DNA of 64,000 bases from Polytrichum commune (GCA_950295325.1 OX485804.1:5022001-5086000), one strand, 5' to 3'. Shown: positions 48,001 to 60,212, numbered from the stretch's first letter. A program made the numbers and translations. Notes: generated from the letters alone by a model not told the origin.

Positions 48001-49454
48001 GGGGGAGGCCCATCTTTCCTAGCCTCCCCATACGTTCCTTGGAGTTGCTCCAATTGAACCACGACCAATATGTTTTTTTTTTTTTATAAATTCGGTCCAT
48101 TAAGACCAAATTCAACTTAGGTCCTCCTACCATAGGAGTCATTTTTAATTTGAACTTCAATTCTTTGCCATTATGACACATCATAATGCACCGCAAGCAC
48201 ACCGGCTTGCACCTCACATCTATCATGTGAGTTTCAAAGAAGGCGGCCTACACAATGACATGCATTTTATCTATTTCACTTGGTGTGAAATTTTGACAAA
48301 ATCCAATGTCCCACATTGAAAGGTTACATGTATCACTGCCTCCTTTGTCTCATGCGGTTCGCCCTTTCCAAACCGCACCTTGGTGGGCTTGTTTTCTCTA
48401 TCAATCGGCAAGCCCCAACTCCCTTGTGAATTTTGGGCTCAAGAAGGAGTGGTAGCCTCTTTATCAACACATGAGACATTTCTCCCATTCATTGAGCCTC
48501 AAGGTACAAAAGACTTGGCCTCAGCTTAAGGCTACTAGCCTTGGCCACAATGCCATCGTCTTACATTCGGTCCTCGGCAACTTGGCTTGGCTTGGTCCGC
48601 AAAGCCAACTTTAAACATTTCGTCCGCGGAACCAATTGGTTTGGTGCCACAAAACCAATTTCTAATAGTTTGTCCGCAAAACAAACATGTTTTGCCTTGG
48701 TAGCACAAAGCCACATTCCCACACTCCGTCCGCGGCACAAACATGAATTGCCTTGGTAGGACAAACCCACCTCCCAACATTCCGTCCGCGGCACCAACAT
48801 GTTTTGCCTAAGTAAAATGGACCAAACAATTTGCACTCATTTCTTTGGGACCTAATTTGGCTAAAGCCACTTGTGGTGATGCGCCGCCAAACTTCTCTTT
48901 GGGACCATCGGCTTTAATGCTCTTGCAAATTTGATGGTCCCCACCATGTCCTCAAGAAGCCTTGGGGACTTAAACAAGGCATCCACCACCCGCTTTTAAA
49001 ACCCCACCTAAAAGGATGCATTTCTTAGAAAGCTCGTCCGTTTTAGGTGTATCCTTCATTTGTGCGTTTGAATAGCGCACATAGGCCTTAAGAAGCCCCG
49101 GGTGCCTCATTTGCACCAATTCCAACATCACCACCTTTTAGGCATTTCAAATTGGAATTTCAATCCAAAATTAATACCCTCCAAGGTTTTAGGTGCATTC
49201 GGTATTCTAGGCCCCAAATACTTTTGGAAGTTTGTGGGAGCCCTTTTCAAAGCACTCCTTCATTTTCCTTACCGAATCCACCTTAGTGCCCACCATTGTC
49301 ATTAGAACCAATGGTATGGTCAAACTCCACTTGCACATGATCTTTATTCCAATTTAAGCCTCACAACCTTTCGGAAACCACGGGCTCACCATCATAACCC
49401 GCATTTTTGATAGCCATGTCTACCTCAAAGTGCTAGCTCAAATATTGGAACCCT
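45003..49454 (-). pseudogene. A3 gag-pol remnant lacking the RT core
   Basis: Read right to left. A gag-like remnant (about 48830-49440) is followed by the CCGCGGACG repeat (48560-48830) and a protease-flank (48150-48400). RT is reduced to its ends, joined at NNFAQREIEF (about 47905). About four RNase H-start units follow (46880-47700). Integrase (45433-46440) has MDLITSLPESHGYD, VIVWDQDPKF and NGKSERVNG with the Glu kept. A chromodomain remnant ends near 45003. Stops and frame breaks are numerous. Confidence 0.83.
46880..47700 (-). repeat. Tandem duplication of RNase H start in A3
   Basis: Four units of about 225-235 bp, each marked by CATCCCACTCTTGGGATAGC or near variant (46986, 47218, 47447 and 47677) and by the CTCAAAAGGTTTGTCAAA block. 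Confidence 0.85.
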
Positions 49455-49466
49455 GCTCTGATACCA
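49455..49466 (-). other. Primer-binding site of A3
   Basis: GCTCTGATACCA on the plus strand, the reverse complement of the initiator-Met site, two bases from the 5' LTR. Confidence 0.95.
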
Positions 49467-49468
49467 AG

Positions 49469-50445
49469 TGTCGCAACCCTTGCTAGCCCCCCCTTGACCA
49501 TCTTGCCAATTTTCAATTCTAGCAAAGGTTACGAGTGGCTAACCCTTCGCATACCGCCATGCTAATGGTTAACTCTTCTTACCCCGGACCATATAATTCA
49601 AAGGAGGGGAACCAACCCTCCTACTTTGCTTTCGGGACTCACCCCTTAATCAGTAACCCATTTCCCCAATGTGGACTTCCATCCATGGAAGTCCAATCCT
49701 ATGTTGATCATCGCGTTGCCGGGGCAACACTACAACAACCCGAAGCATACTAGGCAACTATGGCCTCACAATAGGCCAAAGCCCATGGAGGCCTTGCCGT
49801 TCGGCCTCGGGTGGGTGAGGCCACACCACCTCACCCATATAAGCCTCTAGGACTCTACGCGGGGCCCCTACCCCACCGTCAACCAACCTCTTGTCTCTCC
49901 ACCAAGAGTTGGGGCCAAGTGGACACTTTCCTTTAGCCGCTGGGCCTAGAAGCCCCCATCAGCTTCAGACCATCATAACTTCCTTGTATGATGTCTGATT
50001 CCAACAACCAACCACTCCATCCTCATCTACGCTTCACGTAGATGCCGATGGACTCCTCATTTGCCCCATTCGGGCAAGTCTTGAGGAAGTTATGCCTGTT
50101 TGAACCTTGGCAGTCCCGGGAATCACTCCCAGGCACTGCTGTACCAGGGCGCTGTCCGGGGACAGCGCCCCACTCAAATGGCCATAACTCCTAGCTCACA
50201 CCTCCGATTGAGGTGATCTTGAGCATTCTAGAATCATCACGCCATGAGCTACGCATAACTCATGGCCTTACCCTTGTGCCTCCTAGTCTTCGTGGGTGGG
50301 AGGCGTTCCCAACGCCCGGGGCCCTCACCCACACTAGGATCACTTGGGCCCTCTCACCAACGGCGCCACAAGTCCCGGGTGTCACTCCGGGGTCCCCCTT
50401 GTGCCCATGGTGTTTCGGCCACTCCTCATGGAGAGGTGCGCGACA
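49469..50445 (-). repeat. 5' LTR of A3
   Basis: 977 bp, TGTCGC...GCGACA in minus orientation. Confidence 0.95.
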
Positions 50446-51182
50446 ATTTGAGTGGGGTGCTGTCCCGGGACAGCGCCCTGGTACAGCAGTGCCTGGGAGT
50501 GATTCCCGGGACTGCCAAGGTTCAAACAGGCATAACTTCCTCAAGACTTGCCCGAATGGGGCAAGCGAGGAGTCCATCGGCATCTACGTGAAGCGTAGAT
50601 GAGGATGGAGTGGTTGGTTGTTATGATCAGACATCATACAAGGAAGTTATGATGGTCTGAAGCTGCTGGGGGGGGGGTTCTAGGCCCAGCAGCTAAGGGA
50701 AAATGTCCACTTGGCCCCAACTCTTGGTAGAGAGACAAGAGGTTGGTTGTCGGTGGGGTAGGGGCTCCGTGTAGAGTCCTAGAGGCTTATATGGGTGAGG
50801 TGGTGTGGCCTCACCCACCCGAGGCCGAACGGCACGGCCTCCATTGGCATTGGCCTAATGTGAGGCCATAGTTGCCTAGTATGGTTCGGGTTGTTGTAGT
50901 GTTGCTCCGGCAACGCGATGATCAACATAAGATTGGACTTCCATGGATGGAAGTCCACATCTAAGGATTGGTTACCAATTAAAGGGGTTGGTTACCGATT
51001 AAAGGGGTGAGTCCCGAAGTAAAGCAAAGTAGGAGGGTTGGTTCCCCTCCTATGAACTATAAGGTCCGGGGTGAGAGGAGCTAACCATTAGCATGGCGGT
51101 ATGCGAAGGGTTAGCGACTCGTAACCTTTGCTAGAATTGCAAATTGGCAAGATTGTTAAGGGGGCTAGCAAGGGTTGCGACA

Positions 51183-51323
51183 TGCCCTCATCGACGGGCA
51201 TGTTGAAGTCCGTCCTTGGGAGGGACATGTCCTCCAGGTCCATCGTGGATGCCTTCGCCATGTGCACCTGGAAGTCCTCCTCGTCGACGGCGTCAATGAA
51301 GCTGTTGACGACCAGCCCAGCAT
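51183..51323 (-). pseudogene. T2 gene 1: start of exon d
   Basis: Begins after acceptor GATCTCAG at 51324 and reads VVNSFIDAVDEEDFQVHMAK and STMDLEDM. It matches VNSFVQDSDYDD and MDIQDIMD in T1. The first few codons seem to carry a one-base deletion compared with T1. Confidence 0.65.
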
Positions 51324-51448
51324 CTGAGATCCAAGCAAATACGTTAGAATATACGAACGTGCGTTCGTAAACATCAACGACGAGAAACAATGCAAGTTTT
51401 CATGAACTTTACGAACGAGCGTTTGTAAATATTGGTTGGAGAGCTTAC
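51324..51448 (-). other. Intron c-d of T2 gene 1 with palindromes
   Basis: 125 bp, donor ATG|GTAAGC and acceptor CTCAG. Palindromes lie at 51352-51369 (one central mismatch pair) and 51408-51429 (imperfect, 19 nt from the donor). Both have the GAACG...CGTTC form. T1 has its three copies in the same intron. Confidence 0.8.
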
Positions 51449-51772
51449 CATTGCAGCGTACATGAACTTGTTGCCTCCGCCGACATTGTACACAGTCTCT
51501 CCGCTTATTGCCACGCTCTGCAAGACCGAGACATAGAACTCCAACCTGAGCTCCAGCGCCATGAAGACAATGTACAAAGTCTCTTGCAGCAGATCCTTGG
51601 GAGGGGGATAAGGGATGCTGTAGATCTTCTTGAACGTACTATTCGCCTTGACAGGTGCTCGCCCACTCCGAAGCGCGTTGTACGTCAAGAAAACGAGGTT
51701 GACCGCCCCCATCTGCTTGTTGCCATTGGCCTCGTTGATGGCCACGATCCCTTCCATTTTGGCGGGCACGTA
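51449..51772 (-). pseudogene. T2 gene 1: end of exon c
   Basis: Continues exon c after A4: VPAKMEGIVAINEANGNKQM, VFLTYNALRSGRAPVK and TVYNVGGGNKFMYAAM. T1 has IPAKTEGITFIQEARGVKQV, YFLTRKSSPTGRLPIK and TVYNVFGGTKFMYAAL. The frame is open. Confidence 0.72.
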
Positions 51773-52749
51773 TGTCGCAACCCTTGCTAGCCCCCCCTTG
51801 ACCATCTTGCCAATTTTCAATTCTAGCAAAGGTTACGAGTGGCTAACCCTTCGCATACCGCCATGCTAATGGTTAGCTCCTCTAACCCCGGACCAATAGT
51901 TCATAGGAGGGAACCAACCCTCCTACTTTGCTTTCGGGACTCACCCCTTAATCGGTAACCCATTTCCCCAATGTGGACTTCCATCCATGGAAGTCCAATC
52001 CTATGTTGATCATCGCGTTGCCGGAGCAACACTACAACAACCCGAACCATACTAGGCAACTATGGCCTCACAATAGGCCAAAAGCCCATGGAGGCCTTGC
52101 CGTTCGGCCTCGGGTGGGTGAGGCCACACCACCTCACCCATATAAGCCTCTAGGACTTCACGCGGGGCCCCTACCCCACCGTCAACCAACCTAATGTCTC
52201 TCTACCAAGAGTTGGGGCCAAGTGGACATTTTCCTTTAGCTGCTGGGCCTAGAACCCCCCCAGCAGCTTCAGACCATCATAACTTCCTTGTATGATGTCT
52301 GATCATAACAACCAACCACTCCATCTTCATCTACGTTTCACGTAGATGCCGATGGACTCCTCACTTGCCCCATTTGGGCAAGTTATGAGGACGTTATGCC
52401 TCTTTGAACCTTGGCAGTCCCGGGAGTCACTCCCAGGCACTGCTGCACCAGGGCGCTGTCCCGGGACAGCGCCCCACTCAAATGGCCATAACTCCTAGCT
52501 CACACCTCCGATTGAGGTGTTCTTGAGCATTCTAGAATCACCACGCTATGAGCTACGCATAGCTCATGGCCTTACCCTCATGCTTCCTAGTCTCAGTGGG
52601 TGGGAGGCGTTCCCAACGCCCGGGGCCCTCACCCACACTAGGATCACTTGGGCCCTCTCACCAACGGCGCCACAAGTCCCGGGTGTCACTCCGGGGTCCC
52701 CCTTGTGCCCATGGTGTTTCGGGCACTCCTTATGGAGAGGTGCGCGACA
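51773..52749 (-). repeat. 3' LTR of A4
   Basis: 977 bp, minus orientation, with C-run AGAACCCCCCCAG. Confidence 0.95.
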
Positions 52750-55394
52750 CTCACCCCCACCAAACGGAGTCGATGCCCTCATCGACTATACTCTTAGTCG
52801 GCACACCAATTCTCAAGTTGCCATCCTCTATGGTGCGGCATTGTGTTTACCTTAGGGCGCGACCCCCACAATGCATCTTCAAATTTGGCATAGTCCCAAA
52901 GGTGTCGTTCCTAGGTGGTCCATTAACGACCTTGGATCTCTCATCCAAGGACCTAACCTATACTAGACCCACCTACTTTGGGACTCACTTGGGTTGCCCC
53001 TCCTTTGGGGCCTCCCCCGTTAGGCTCCACTAGCCTAACGTGACACATCTAGGCGAGACCTCAACGCTTCCACTAAGTTGTCTCGGTTGCAACTCCGAGA
53101 TGGCTTTCCATTGTGAAGCCACGCCTCGATCGCACGGGGGTGATGCCAAGTCCCGCCCGACTCGGTTCCCACTTTGCTCTTTCGAGACATGGGTTCATGA
53201 CTCCCATGCGCCAACTCTCGTTAGCTCGCGGGTAGCACTTTTATGAGCACGCGCCATCACCTTGTCCCCGCCCGGACAAGCCCACAACTAAGAAGTTTCT
53301 TGGTTTTATCCAAGGCCCCTCCTAGCCATGGCCCCCAATTACTCGGCTTACCCAACCTAGTTTGGCATGTCTATTCCCCCTCTTCCACTAACCAAGCACA
53401 AGTACAAGACTAGGACCTCATCTCATACTTTTCTCTTTGCACCACTAAAGTTTGGACTTTATTCCCTCAAACCAAAGAACAAGTTCATGTTGTGGAGTAA
53501 TTAACCTCGAAGCTAAGTGTGCTACTAGCGTCTCTCCCCCACTAAAGGAGATTGATGTCCTCATCAATGCCTACGCTTCATTTCATTGGAGTGTCTAGCC
53601 TTAGTTTCTTCAAAGTGCTTTACCAATTCCTTGCCGTTCATCATGTCTCTTGCCGCTACCCAAACGGCTTCTTTTTCATGGTATCCCCACCATTTCACCA
53701 ACTACTCCTTTGTACATTTTCTTTCCTTTTCACTTGGGCTTCCTACACTTGAGGATGCCCTCCTATCTCATGTTCCAAATGACCTCCACAAGGTCGGGAC
53801 GTGGCCTAATTAATCACTTGCTTGTGTTCGGGCCACAAGGTGTCGTCCTAAAATGACTTTCGTAATGAGACATGAAATGTCGGATGCACTTTGATCTCCG
53901 GCGGTAATTCCAACTTATACATGTCCTTGAACATTTGTTCCACAATGGAAAACGAAGCTCCAATTTTGGACATGAACTTTTGGAGTAAGACCTTTGGGCA
54001 AGGTGAAATTGTCCACATTCAACAACACCTTTTCGGCCCACCTCATACTCCACTTCGCGTCTTCCGGCATTGATTTGCACTCCGTAGCACCTTTGGGCTT
54101 TCTCCACCAACAACTTGGTCATCTCCAAGACTTGTTTACCATCCTTGGCCAAGTCCTCACCATCTAGGTTGAACTCTAGTGTTAAATGTGCCCCCTCGAG
54201 AGCTAGGTTAATAGGTTGGAGCGCATCCACTCCATAAGCCACCACGAAAGACCACCCCATGGTAGCCAAGTGCATGGCTACATTGCAATTACACTCCGCT
54301 CGACCCACATAGTCCGCCCAATCTCCTTGGTCCGCCCCCACCAAGTTCCTCAAGTATTGCTTCAAGACTCCATTCACACGCTCCGCTTTCCCATCCATTT
54401 GGGAATGCAAGGCCGTGCTAAACCTTAGTTTCATTCCGACCTCCTTAGAGAAATGCATTGAAAATGCACTTGTGAACTTTGGATCTTGATTCCACACAAT
54501 CACTCTTGGCAACCCGTGGTGCCTCAACCATCCTTTGAGAAAAGGCTATGCGGTCTCCAACGTGGTGGCGGTTCCCACAATCGGCACCATGTGTGCCAAC
54601 TTGGCAAACCGCTCTACCATCAACAAGATGGCATCATACCCATGTGACTCCGGCAAACTTGTGATCAAGTCCATGCACATACTATGCCATGGCCCCGACG
54701 GGATAGGCAACGGTTGCAAGAAGTCGCCTTGCTTTTGGTAAGAGGCTCGGTTCACTTGGCACTTCATCCAAGCCTTCACAAAGTGGGTTATATCCTCATT
54801 TTTGCACCGCCAATTGTACATGTCCATGACACCATTCTATGGCGGCTTTTTCTTTCTCCCTTATGGCCGGCAATAGGACTATCATATTCCTCCTTCAAAA
54901 CCGATAGCCTCAACTTGTCTTGTGGCACATACACCCAACTTTGCTTGCACTTGAACAATCCGTCCACCAACTTAACCTCTTTGAGCACCTTGTTCTTGCG
55001 AAGCTCACCTAAAAGCTTTTGTGCTTTGGGGTAGTTAATTTACCCCTCCCGTATCTTGCATCACAAGTTTCCTTTGCCGGCACACATTAGCCACAAGGTT
55101 TGGATGGTTCTCATTGCTTGGAACTCTTCCGGTCTACTTCGCGCATCCGGCACCACATTTCCACGGTCCGGTTTGTGGATCAAATCCACCTTCATAAGCG
55201 CCAAACTATCATGCCACCGCAATGACTTGGCGCTCACTTGCGCTTGAATGTCAAAATTATTTTAGGACACATTGCCCATGTAGACCTTTGCTTTGTGCGA
55301 CCCCAAATAGTATCGCCACATCTTCAAGCAATGCACTACGCCAAAGAAGTTGTTTGGCATGAGTTGGTTGTCTTCTTTGACAACCATCGAGCTT

Positions 55395-56290
55395 CATGCT
55401 CCCATATGCAATGGCCATCCATCTTAAATCAACAATCCGCCATTGGCAAAGTCATTCACCCCCGTATGCACCTCAAAAGGTTTGTCAAGCTCCGCGAACT
55501 TGAGCACGGGCGTCTAAGAACACTTGCTCTCAAGCTCCCAAAAGACTTGGTGGCAGGGTCATCCCACTCTTGGGATAGCCATTTCTTCCACAAGTTGGAT
55601 AAGGTCGGATGACCATCAAGCTTAACGCTCTCATATGCAATGGCCATCCATCTTACATTAACCATCCGCCAATGGCAAAGTCACTCGCCCCCCCCCCCCG
55701 TATGCACCTCAAAAGGTTTGTCAAGCTCCGCGAACTTGAACACGGGTGGCAAAGACAACTTTGTATTAAGCTCCCCAAAGACTTTGGGGCAAGGCTCATC
55801 CCACTCTTGAGATAGCCATTTCTTTCACAGGTCGCACAAGGTTTGACAACCTTTAAGCTTAATGCTCCCATATGCAATGGGCATCCATCTTGGATCAACA
55901 TCCGCCAATGGTAAAATCACTCGCCCCCGTATGCACCTGAAAAGGTTTGTCAAATTTCGCAAACTTGAGCACGGGCGGTGAAGAGAACTTGGTCTTAAGC
56001 TCCCCAAAGACTTGGAGACACGGCTCAACCCACTCTTGGGATAGCCATTTCTTTCACAAGTCGCATAAGGTTCGACAACCATGGAGCTTCATGCTCTTAT
56101 ATGCAATGGCCATCCATTTTGCCTCAACATCCGCCAATAGTAAAGTCACTCGCCCCCGTATGCACCTCAAAAGGTTTGTCAAAGTCCACGAACTTAAGCA
56201 CGGGCGGCGAAGAGAACTTGTTTTTGAGCTCCCCAAAGGCTTGGTGACAAGGCTCATCCCACTCTTGGGATAGCCATTTTCTTCAATAAA
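55395..56290 (-). repeat. Tandem duplication of RNase H start in A4
   Basis: Four units of about 230 bp, marked by the repeated ATCCCACTCTTGGGATAGCC-type block (55560, 55798, 56030 and 56258). A run of C at 55690 interrupts one unit. Confidence 0.85.
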
Positions 56291-56984
56291 TTGAATAAGA
56301 TCCTAGCAACCTTAGAAAATTCTCGAATGAAGTGGTGGTAGTAGTTGGCTAGGCCAACAAATGACCTAAGCCATTTTTGAATGAAGGGCCAATTATCATT
56401 TTGGATTGCCTTGACATTCTTCATGTTCGTCCACCAACTTCCTTTGTCACCACATACCTTAAGAACTCAATCTCTCGTTGAGCAAAGTTAATTTTCACTC
56501 TTTGGCGGTAACTTTTTGGGCAACACATTGGTGAATACATCCTTGTATCTCACTAACATCACACCAATGTTGTTTGGGGGAGGCCCATCTTTCCTAGCCT
56601 CCCCATACGTTCATTGGAGTTGCTCCAATTGAACCACGACCATTAATTTTTTTATTTTTTTTTAAAAAAATTCGGTCCATTAAGACCAAATTCAACTTAG
56701 GTCCTCCTACCATAGGAGTCATTGTTAATTTGAACTTCAATTCTTTGCCATTATGACACATCATAATGCACGGCAAGCGCACCGGCTTGCACCTCACATC
56801 TATCATGTGAGTTTCAAAGAAGGCGGCCTTCATAATGACATGCATTTCATCTATTTCACTTGATGTGAAATTTTGACAAAATCCAATGTCCCACATTGAA
56901 AGGTTACATGCATCGCGGCCTCCTTTGTCTCATGCGGTTCGCCCTTTCCAAACCGCACCTTGGTGGGCTTGCCCGCTCTACCAA

Positions 56985-57241
56985 ATCACTATATTCGTTA
57001 ATTTGAGACTTTTTCTTGTCTCAAATTAATATATGAACCACAACAACATGGTCTAATGTTTGGGTCGTCCTACCTAAACCATCTTGATATGAAGTCTTAA
57101 TTGGATTCTTGATATGAACACCCGCTTCAAAGTATTTGCATCTTACAACATTCTCCAATATCTGTGTGATTTTATCCATGTTCTCATATTTGTAACTGTC
57201 TCAAAATGCCGAAAAAGTCCCAAATTAACGAATATAGTGAT
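56985..57241. mobile_element. MITE in A4 (257 bp)
   Basis: Inverted ends ATCACTATATTCGTTAATTT and AAATTAACGAATATAGTGAT, AT-rich noncoding interior, flanking CCAA at 56981-56984 and 57242-57245. A3 shows the unoccupied site (CTCTATCAATCGGC). The superfamily is not assigned. Confidence 0.85.
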
Positions 57242-58053
57242 CCAATAGGCAAGCCCCAACTCCCTTATGAGTTTTGGGCTCAAGAAGAAGTGGTAGCCTC
57301 TTTGTCAACCCATGAGACAAGTCTCCCATTCATTTGAGCCTCAAGGTACAAAAGACTTGGCCTCGGCTTAAGGCTACTAGCCTTGGCCACAATGCCATCG
57401 TCTTACATTCGGTTCGCGGCACAAGTATTATTTGGCGGGGTACCTATCTCCCCTCAACGTCCATTGTTATAATGCACCGCCAAATTGCTTAATGGGGTCA
57501 TCGGCCTTGATACTCATGGCAATTTTGATGATCCCCGCCACAACCTCAATAAACTTTGGAAATTTGAACTTGGTCTTCACCACCCGCTTTTGAAACCCAC
57601 CTAAAACGATGCATTTCTTAGAAAGCTCGTTCATCTAAGATGTACAATTCATTCGGGTGTGAAATGCGCGCATATACGCCTTAAGAGGCCCGGACGCCTC
57701 ATTTCCACCAAATTCATTCCAACATCAATACCTTCCAAGCATTTCGAATTGGAATTTCAATCGAACATTAATGCCCTTCAAGGTTTTGGGTGCATTCAGT
57801 ATTCTAGGCCCCAAATGTTTTTTTTTTGAGGTGTGCGGGAGCCCTTTCAAAGGACTCCACCATTTTCCTTACTGAATCCACATCATGCCCACCATTGTCA
57901 TTAGAACTAATGGTATGGTCAAATTCCATTTACACATGATCTTTGTTCCAATTTGAGCCTCACAACCTTTTGGAAACCCCGGGCTCACCATGATAACCCG
58001 CATTTTTGATAACCATGTTTCCCTCAAAGTGCGAGCTCAAAACTTGGAACCCT

Positions 58054-58065
58054 GCTCTGATACCA
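58054..58065 (-). other. Primer-binding site of A4
   Basis: GCTCTGATACCA on the plus strand, the initiator-Met site in minus orientation, two bases from the 5' LTR. Confidence 0.95.
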
Positions 58066-58067
58066 AG

Positions 58068-59043
58068 TGTCGCAACCCTTGCTAGCCCCCCCTTGACCAT
58101 CTTGCCAATTTTCAATTCTAGCAAAGGTTACGAGTGGCTAACCCTTCGCATACCGCCATGCTAATGGTTAGCTCCTCTAACCCCGGACCAATAGTTCATA
58201 GGAGGGAACCAACCCTCCTACTTTGCTTTCGGGACTCACCCCTTAATCGGTAACCCATTTCCCCAATGTGGACTTCCATCCATGGAAGTCCAATCCTATG
58301 TTGATCATCGCGTTGCCGGAGCAACACTACAACAACCCGAACCATACTAGGCAACTATGGCCTCACAATAGGCCAAAAGCCCATGGAGGCCTTGCCGTTC
58401 GGCCTCGGGTGGGTGAGGCCACACCACCTCACCCATATAAGCCTCTAGGACTTCACGCGGGGCCCCTACCCCACCGTCAACCAACCTAATGTCTCTCTAC
58501 CAAGAGTTGGGGCCAAGTGGACATTTTCCTTTAGCTGCTGGGCCTAGAACCCCCCAGCAGCTTCAGACCATCATAACTTCCTTGTATGATGTCTGATCAT
58601 AACAACCAACCACTCCATCTTCATCTACGTTTCACGTAGATGCCGATGGACTCCTCACTTGCCCCATTTGGGCAAGTTATGAGGACGTTATGCCTCTTTG
58701 AACCTTGGCAGTCCCGGGAGTCACTCCCAGGCACTGCTGCACCAGGGCGCTGTCCCGGGACAGCGCCCCACTCAAATGGCCATAACTCCTAGCTCACACC
58801 TCCGATTGAGGTGTTCTTGAGCATTCTAGAATCACCACGCTATGAGCTACGCATAGCTCATGGCCTTACCCTCATGCTTCCTAGTCTCAGTGGGTGGGAG
58901 GCGTTCCCAACGCCCGGGGCCCTCACCCACACTAGGATCACTTGGGCCCTCTCACCAACGGCGCCACAAGTCCCGGGTGTCACTCCGGGGTCCCCCTTGT
59001 GCCCATGGTGTTTCGGGCACTCCTTATGGAGAGGTGCGCGACA
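58068..59043 (-). repeat. 5' LTR of A4
   Basis: 976 bp, near-identical to 51773-52749. Confidence 0.95.
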
Positions 59044-59048
59044 ACGTA

Positions 59049-59837
59049 TGTGCTATGGAAGATGTTGTACTCGAATTTGATCGTCTCCTTGTACAGCTCA
59101 GTGACGACAGACAACTTCTCATGCTCCACAATCCACAGCCAAACGCGAGGCTCCCTCATGGCCGGCGACTTGTACTCCATGAACTTGGCCATGAAGGGGT
59201 TGTAGAAGGGCATGTCCTTCCCCCCCTGCCTCGACGCACCCGAGATCCCCCTGAAATCGATCAGGGCAAATGGGCAACCCCGTCGATCCTCCCTCACCTC
59301 GGCCCTGCTGATGGTTCCGTCCCACTTGGAAAATGTGACCCTCTCCACTCCGGTTGTCACCATACAAAATTTGGCCACTCCCTTGAATGTGGCCATCCTC
59401 TTCCGCGCCAAAAACCTTTTGTATTGCTCCACCTCCTGGGGATCCGTCTCGGTTTTCTTTGTCCTCTTGTTCCCCTTCTGCTTCAAAATGGAGGCGTGCT
59501 CCTTGACAAGACAACGCATTGAGGCTCCGGAGATGTTGTAGTCGACCTTGAACATCTTCCAACTGGCCCAATTCACGTCCCCGTCGGCTAGGAAGAGTAC
59601 GTACTCGGGTATTAGGGCGCTCAACTCCCTCATTGTAGCATTCTTCATCTTGCGGTGGTCGCACCATTCCTCGATGGAATACATGCCTAGTTTGTGCTTT
59701 GGCCTCTTCAAAAATATCTTGGGGTAGGGCATGGTTCTACCCACTGTGTTCCCAAGAACATGCACCGCGCACCTCTGCAACTCGGACTCCGTTAACCCTT
59801 GAAGGGACCTAAAGAACTCCCTCAGCAGTGGAGGGGT
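59049..59837 (-). pseudogene. T2 gene 1: first part of exon c, 5' truncated
   Basis: Open minus-strand frame homologous to T1 exon c: LREFFRSLQGLTESELQR, MPYPKIFLKRPKHK, EEWCDHRKMKNATMREL, RRGCPFALIDFRGISGA, PRVWLWIVEHEK and YNIFHSTYV. It joins to 51772 after A4 is removed. The upstream end is cut at 59837 by a B-like LTR fragment, so the T2 equivalents of exons a and b (with the ParB-like motif) are missing. Confidence 0.75.
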
Positions 59838-60212
59838 GTGAGGCCAAACCGCCCACCCTTAAGCGTCCTAGTCCGGGTGAGGGAATGGGGATCACATTCA
59901 TGTTTACATAACTCCCTCTTTCCAATTCGTAAAAATCCATCACATCTCCTCATTAATCATTGCACACCAATCCATTCCACGATAATATTACAAGCGTTGA
60001 CAAACGCTCTTCTCTATTATCACAATCCTCACCTCGTGTTCTACTATCTTGCTAATGAACTAATTATCTAAAGTAACATTAAGTAACAACCCAATCAACT
60101 AACTATCATTTAGTCCAATATAGCACTACGGCTTTTCCCCTTATTATCAAGAAGGTTCCCCCTTAATCATCTACCCAAGTCACTAAAGGCCTAGCATTAA
60201 GCCTTGAAGCTG
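59838..60212 (-). mobile_element. Truncated B'-like LTR fragment
   Basis: Begins TGTGAGGCCAAACC and AAGCGTCCTAGTCCGGGTGA, matching the reverse complement of the B' LTR end (42355 backwards). The interior is AT-rich and no TTTGGGCTCACA end is found, so it is truncated or recombined. No target duplication is visible. Confidence 0.65.

Larger units (their letters stand above)
43212..50445 (-). mobile_element. Full-length non-autonomous gypsy element A3 (7,234 bp)
   Basis: Minus orientation. LTRs at 43212-44188 and 49469-50445, target duplication ATTTG (43207-43211 and 50446-50450). By eye the two LTRs differ at about one position (ATCGG versus ATCAG), so this is one of the youngest insertions here. 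It has the same RT-core deletion as A2. Confidence 0.95.
42941..51182 (+). mobile_element. Solo A-family LTR split by full element A3
   Basis: LTR parts 42941-43211 and 50451-51182, in plus orientation, with perfect outer target duplication TGCCC (42936-42940 and 51183-51187). The right part has a short extra duplication (GGGGTTGGTTACC) near 50970-51000. Confidence 0.93.
53564..58053 (-). pseudogene. A4 gag-pol remnant lacking the RT core
   Basis: Same order as A3: gag-like remnant (about 57440-58050), protease flank (56700-56960), RT ends joined around 56480-56520, and four RNase H-start units (55395-56290). The integrase is a long open stretch (53814-54527) with VIVWNQDPKF, where the catalytic Asp neighbourhood has N for D, and GKAERVNG. 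The chromodomain remnant ends near 53564. Frames are interrupted throughout, and the CCGCGGACG repeat region is mostly lost. Confidence 0.82.
51773..59043 (-). mobile_element. Full-length non-autonomous gypsy element A4 (7,271 bp)
   Basis: Minus orientation. LTRs at 51773-52749 and 58068-59043, target duplication ACGTA (51768-51772 and 59044-59048). The LTRs differ by about one base in a C-run. It shares the RT-core deletion and carries a 257-bp MITE. It splits exon c of T2 gene 1. Confidence 0.95.
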
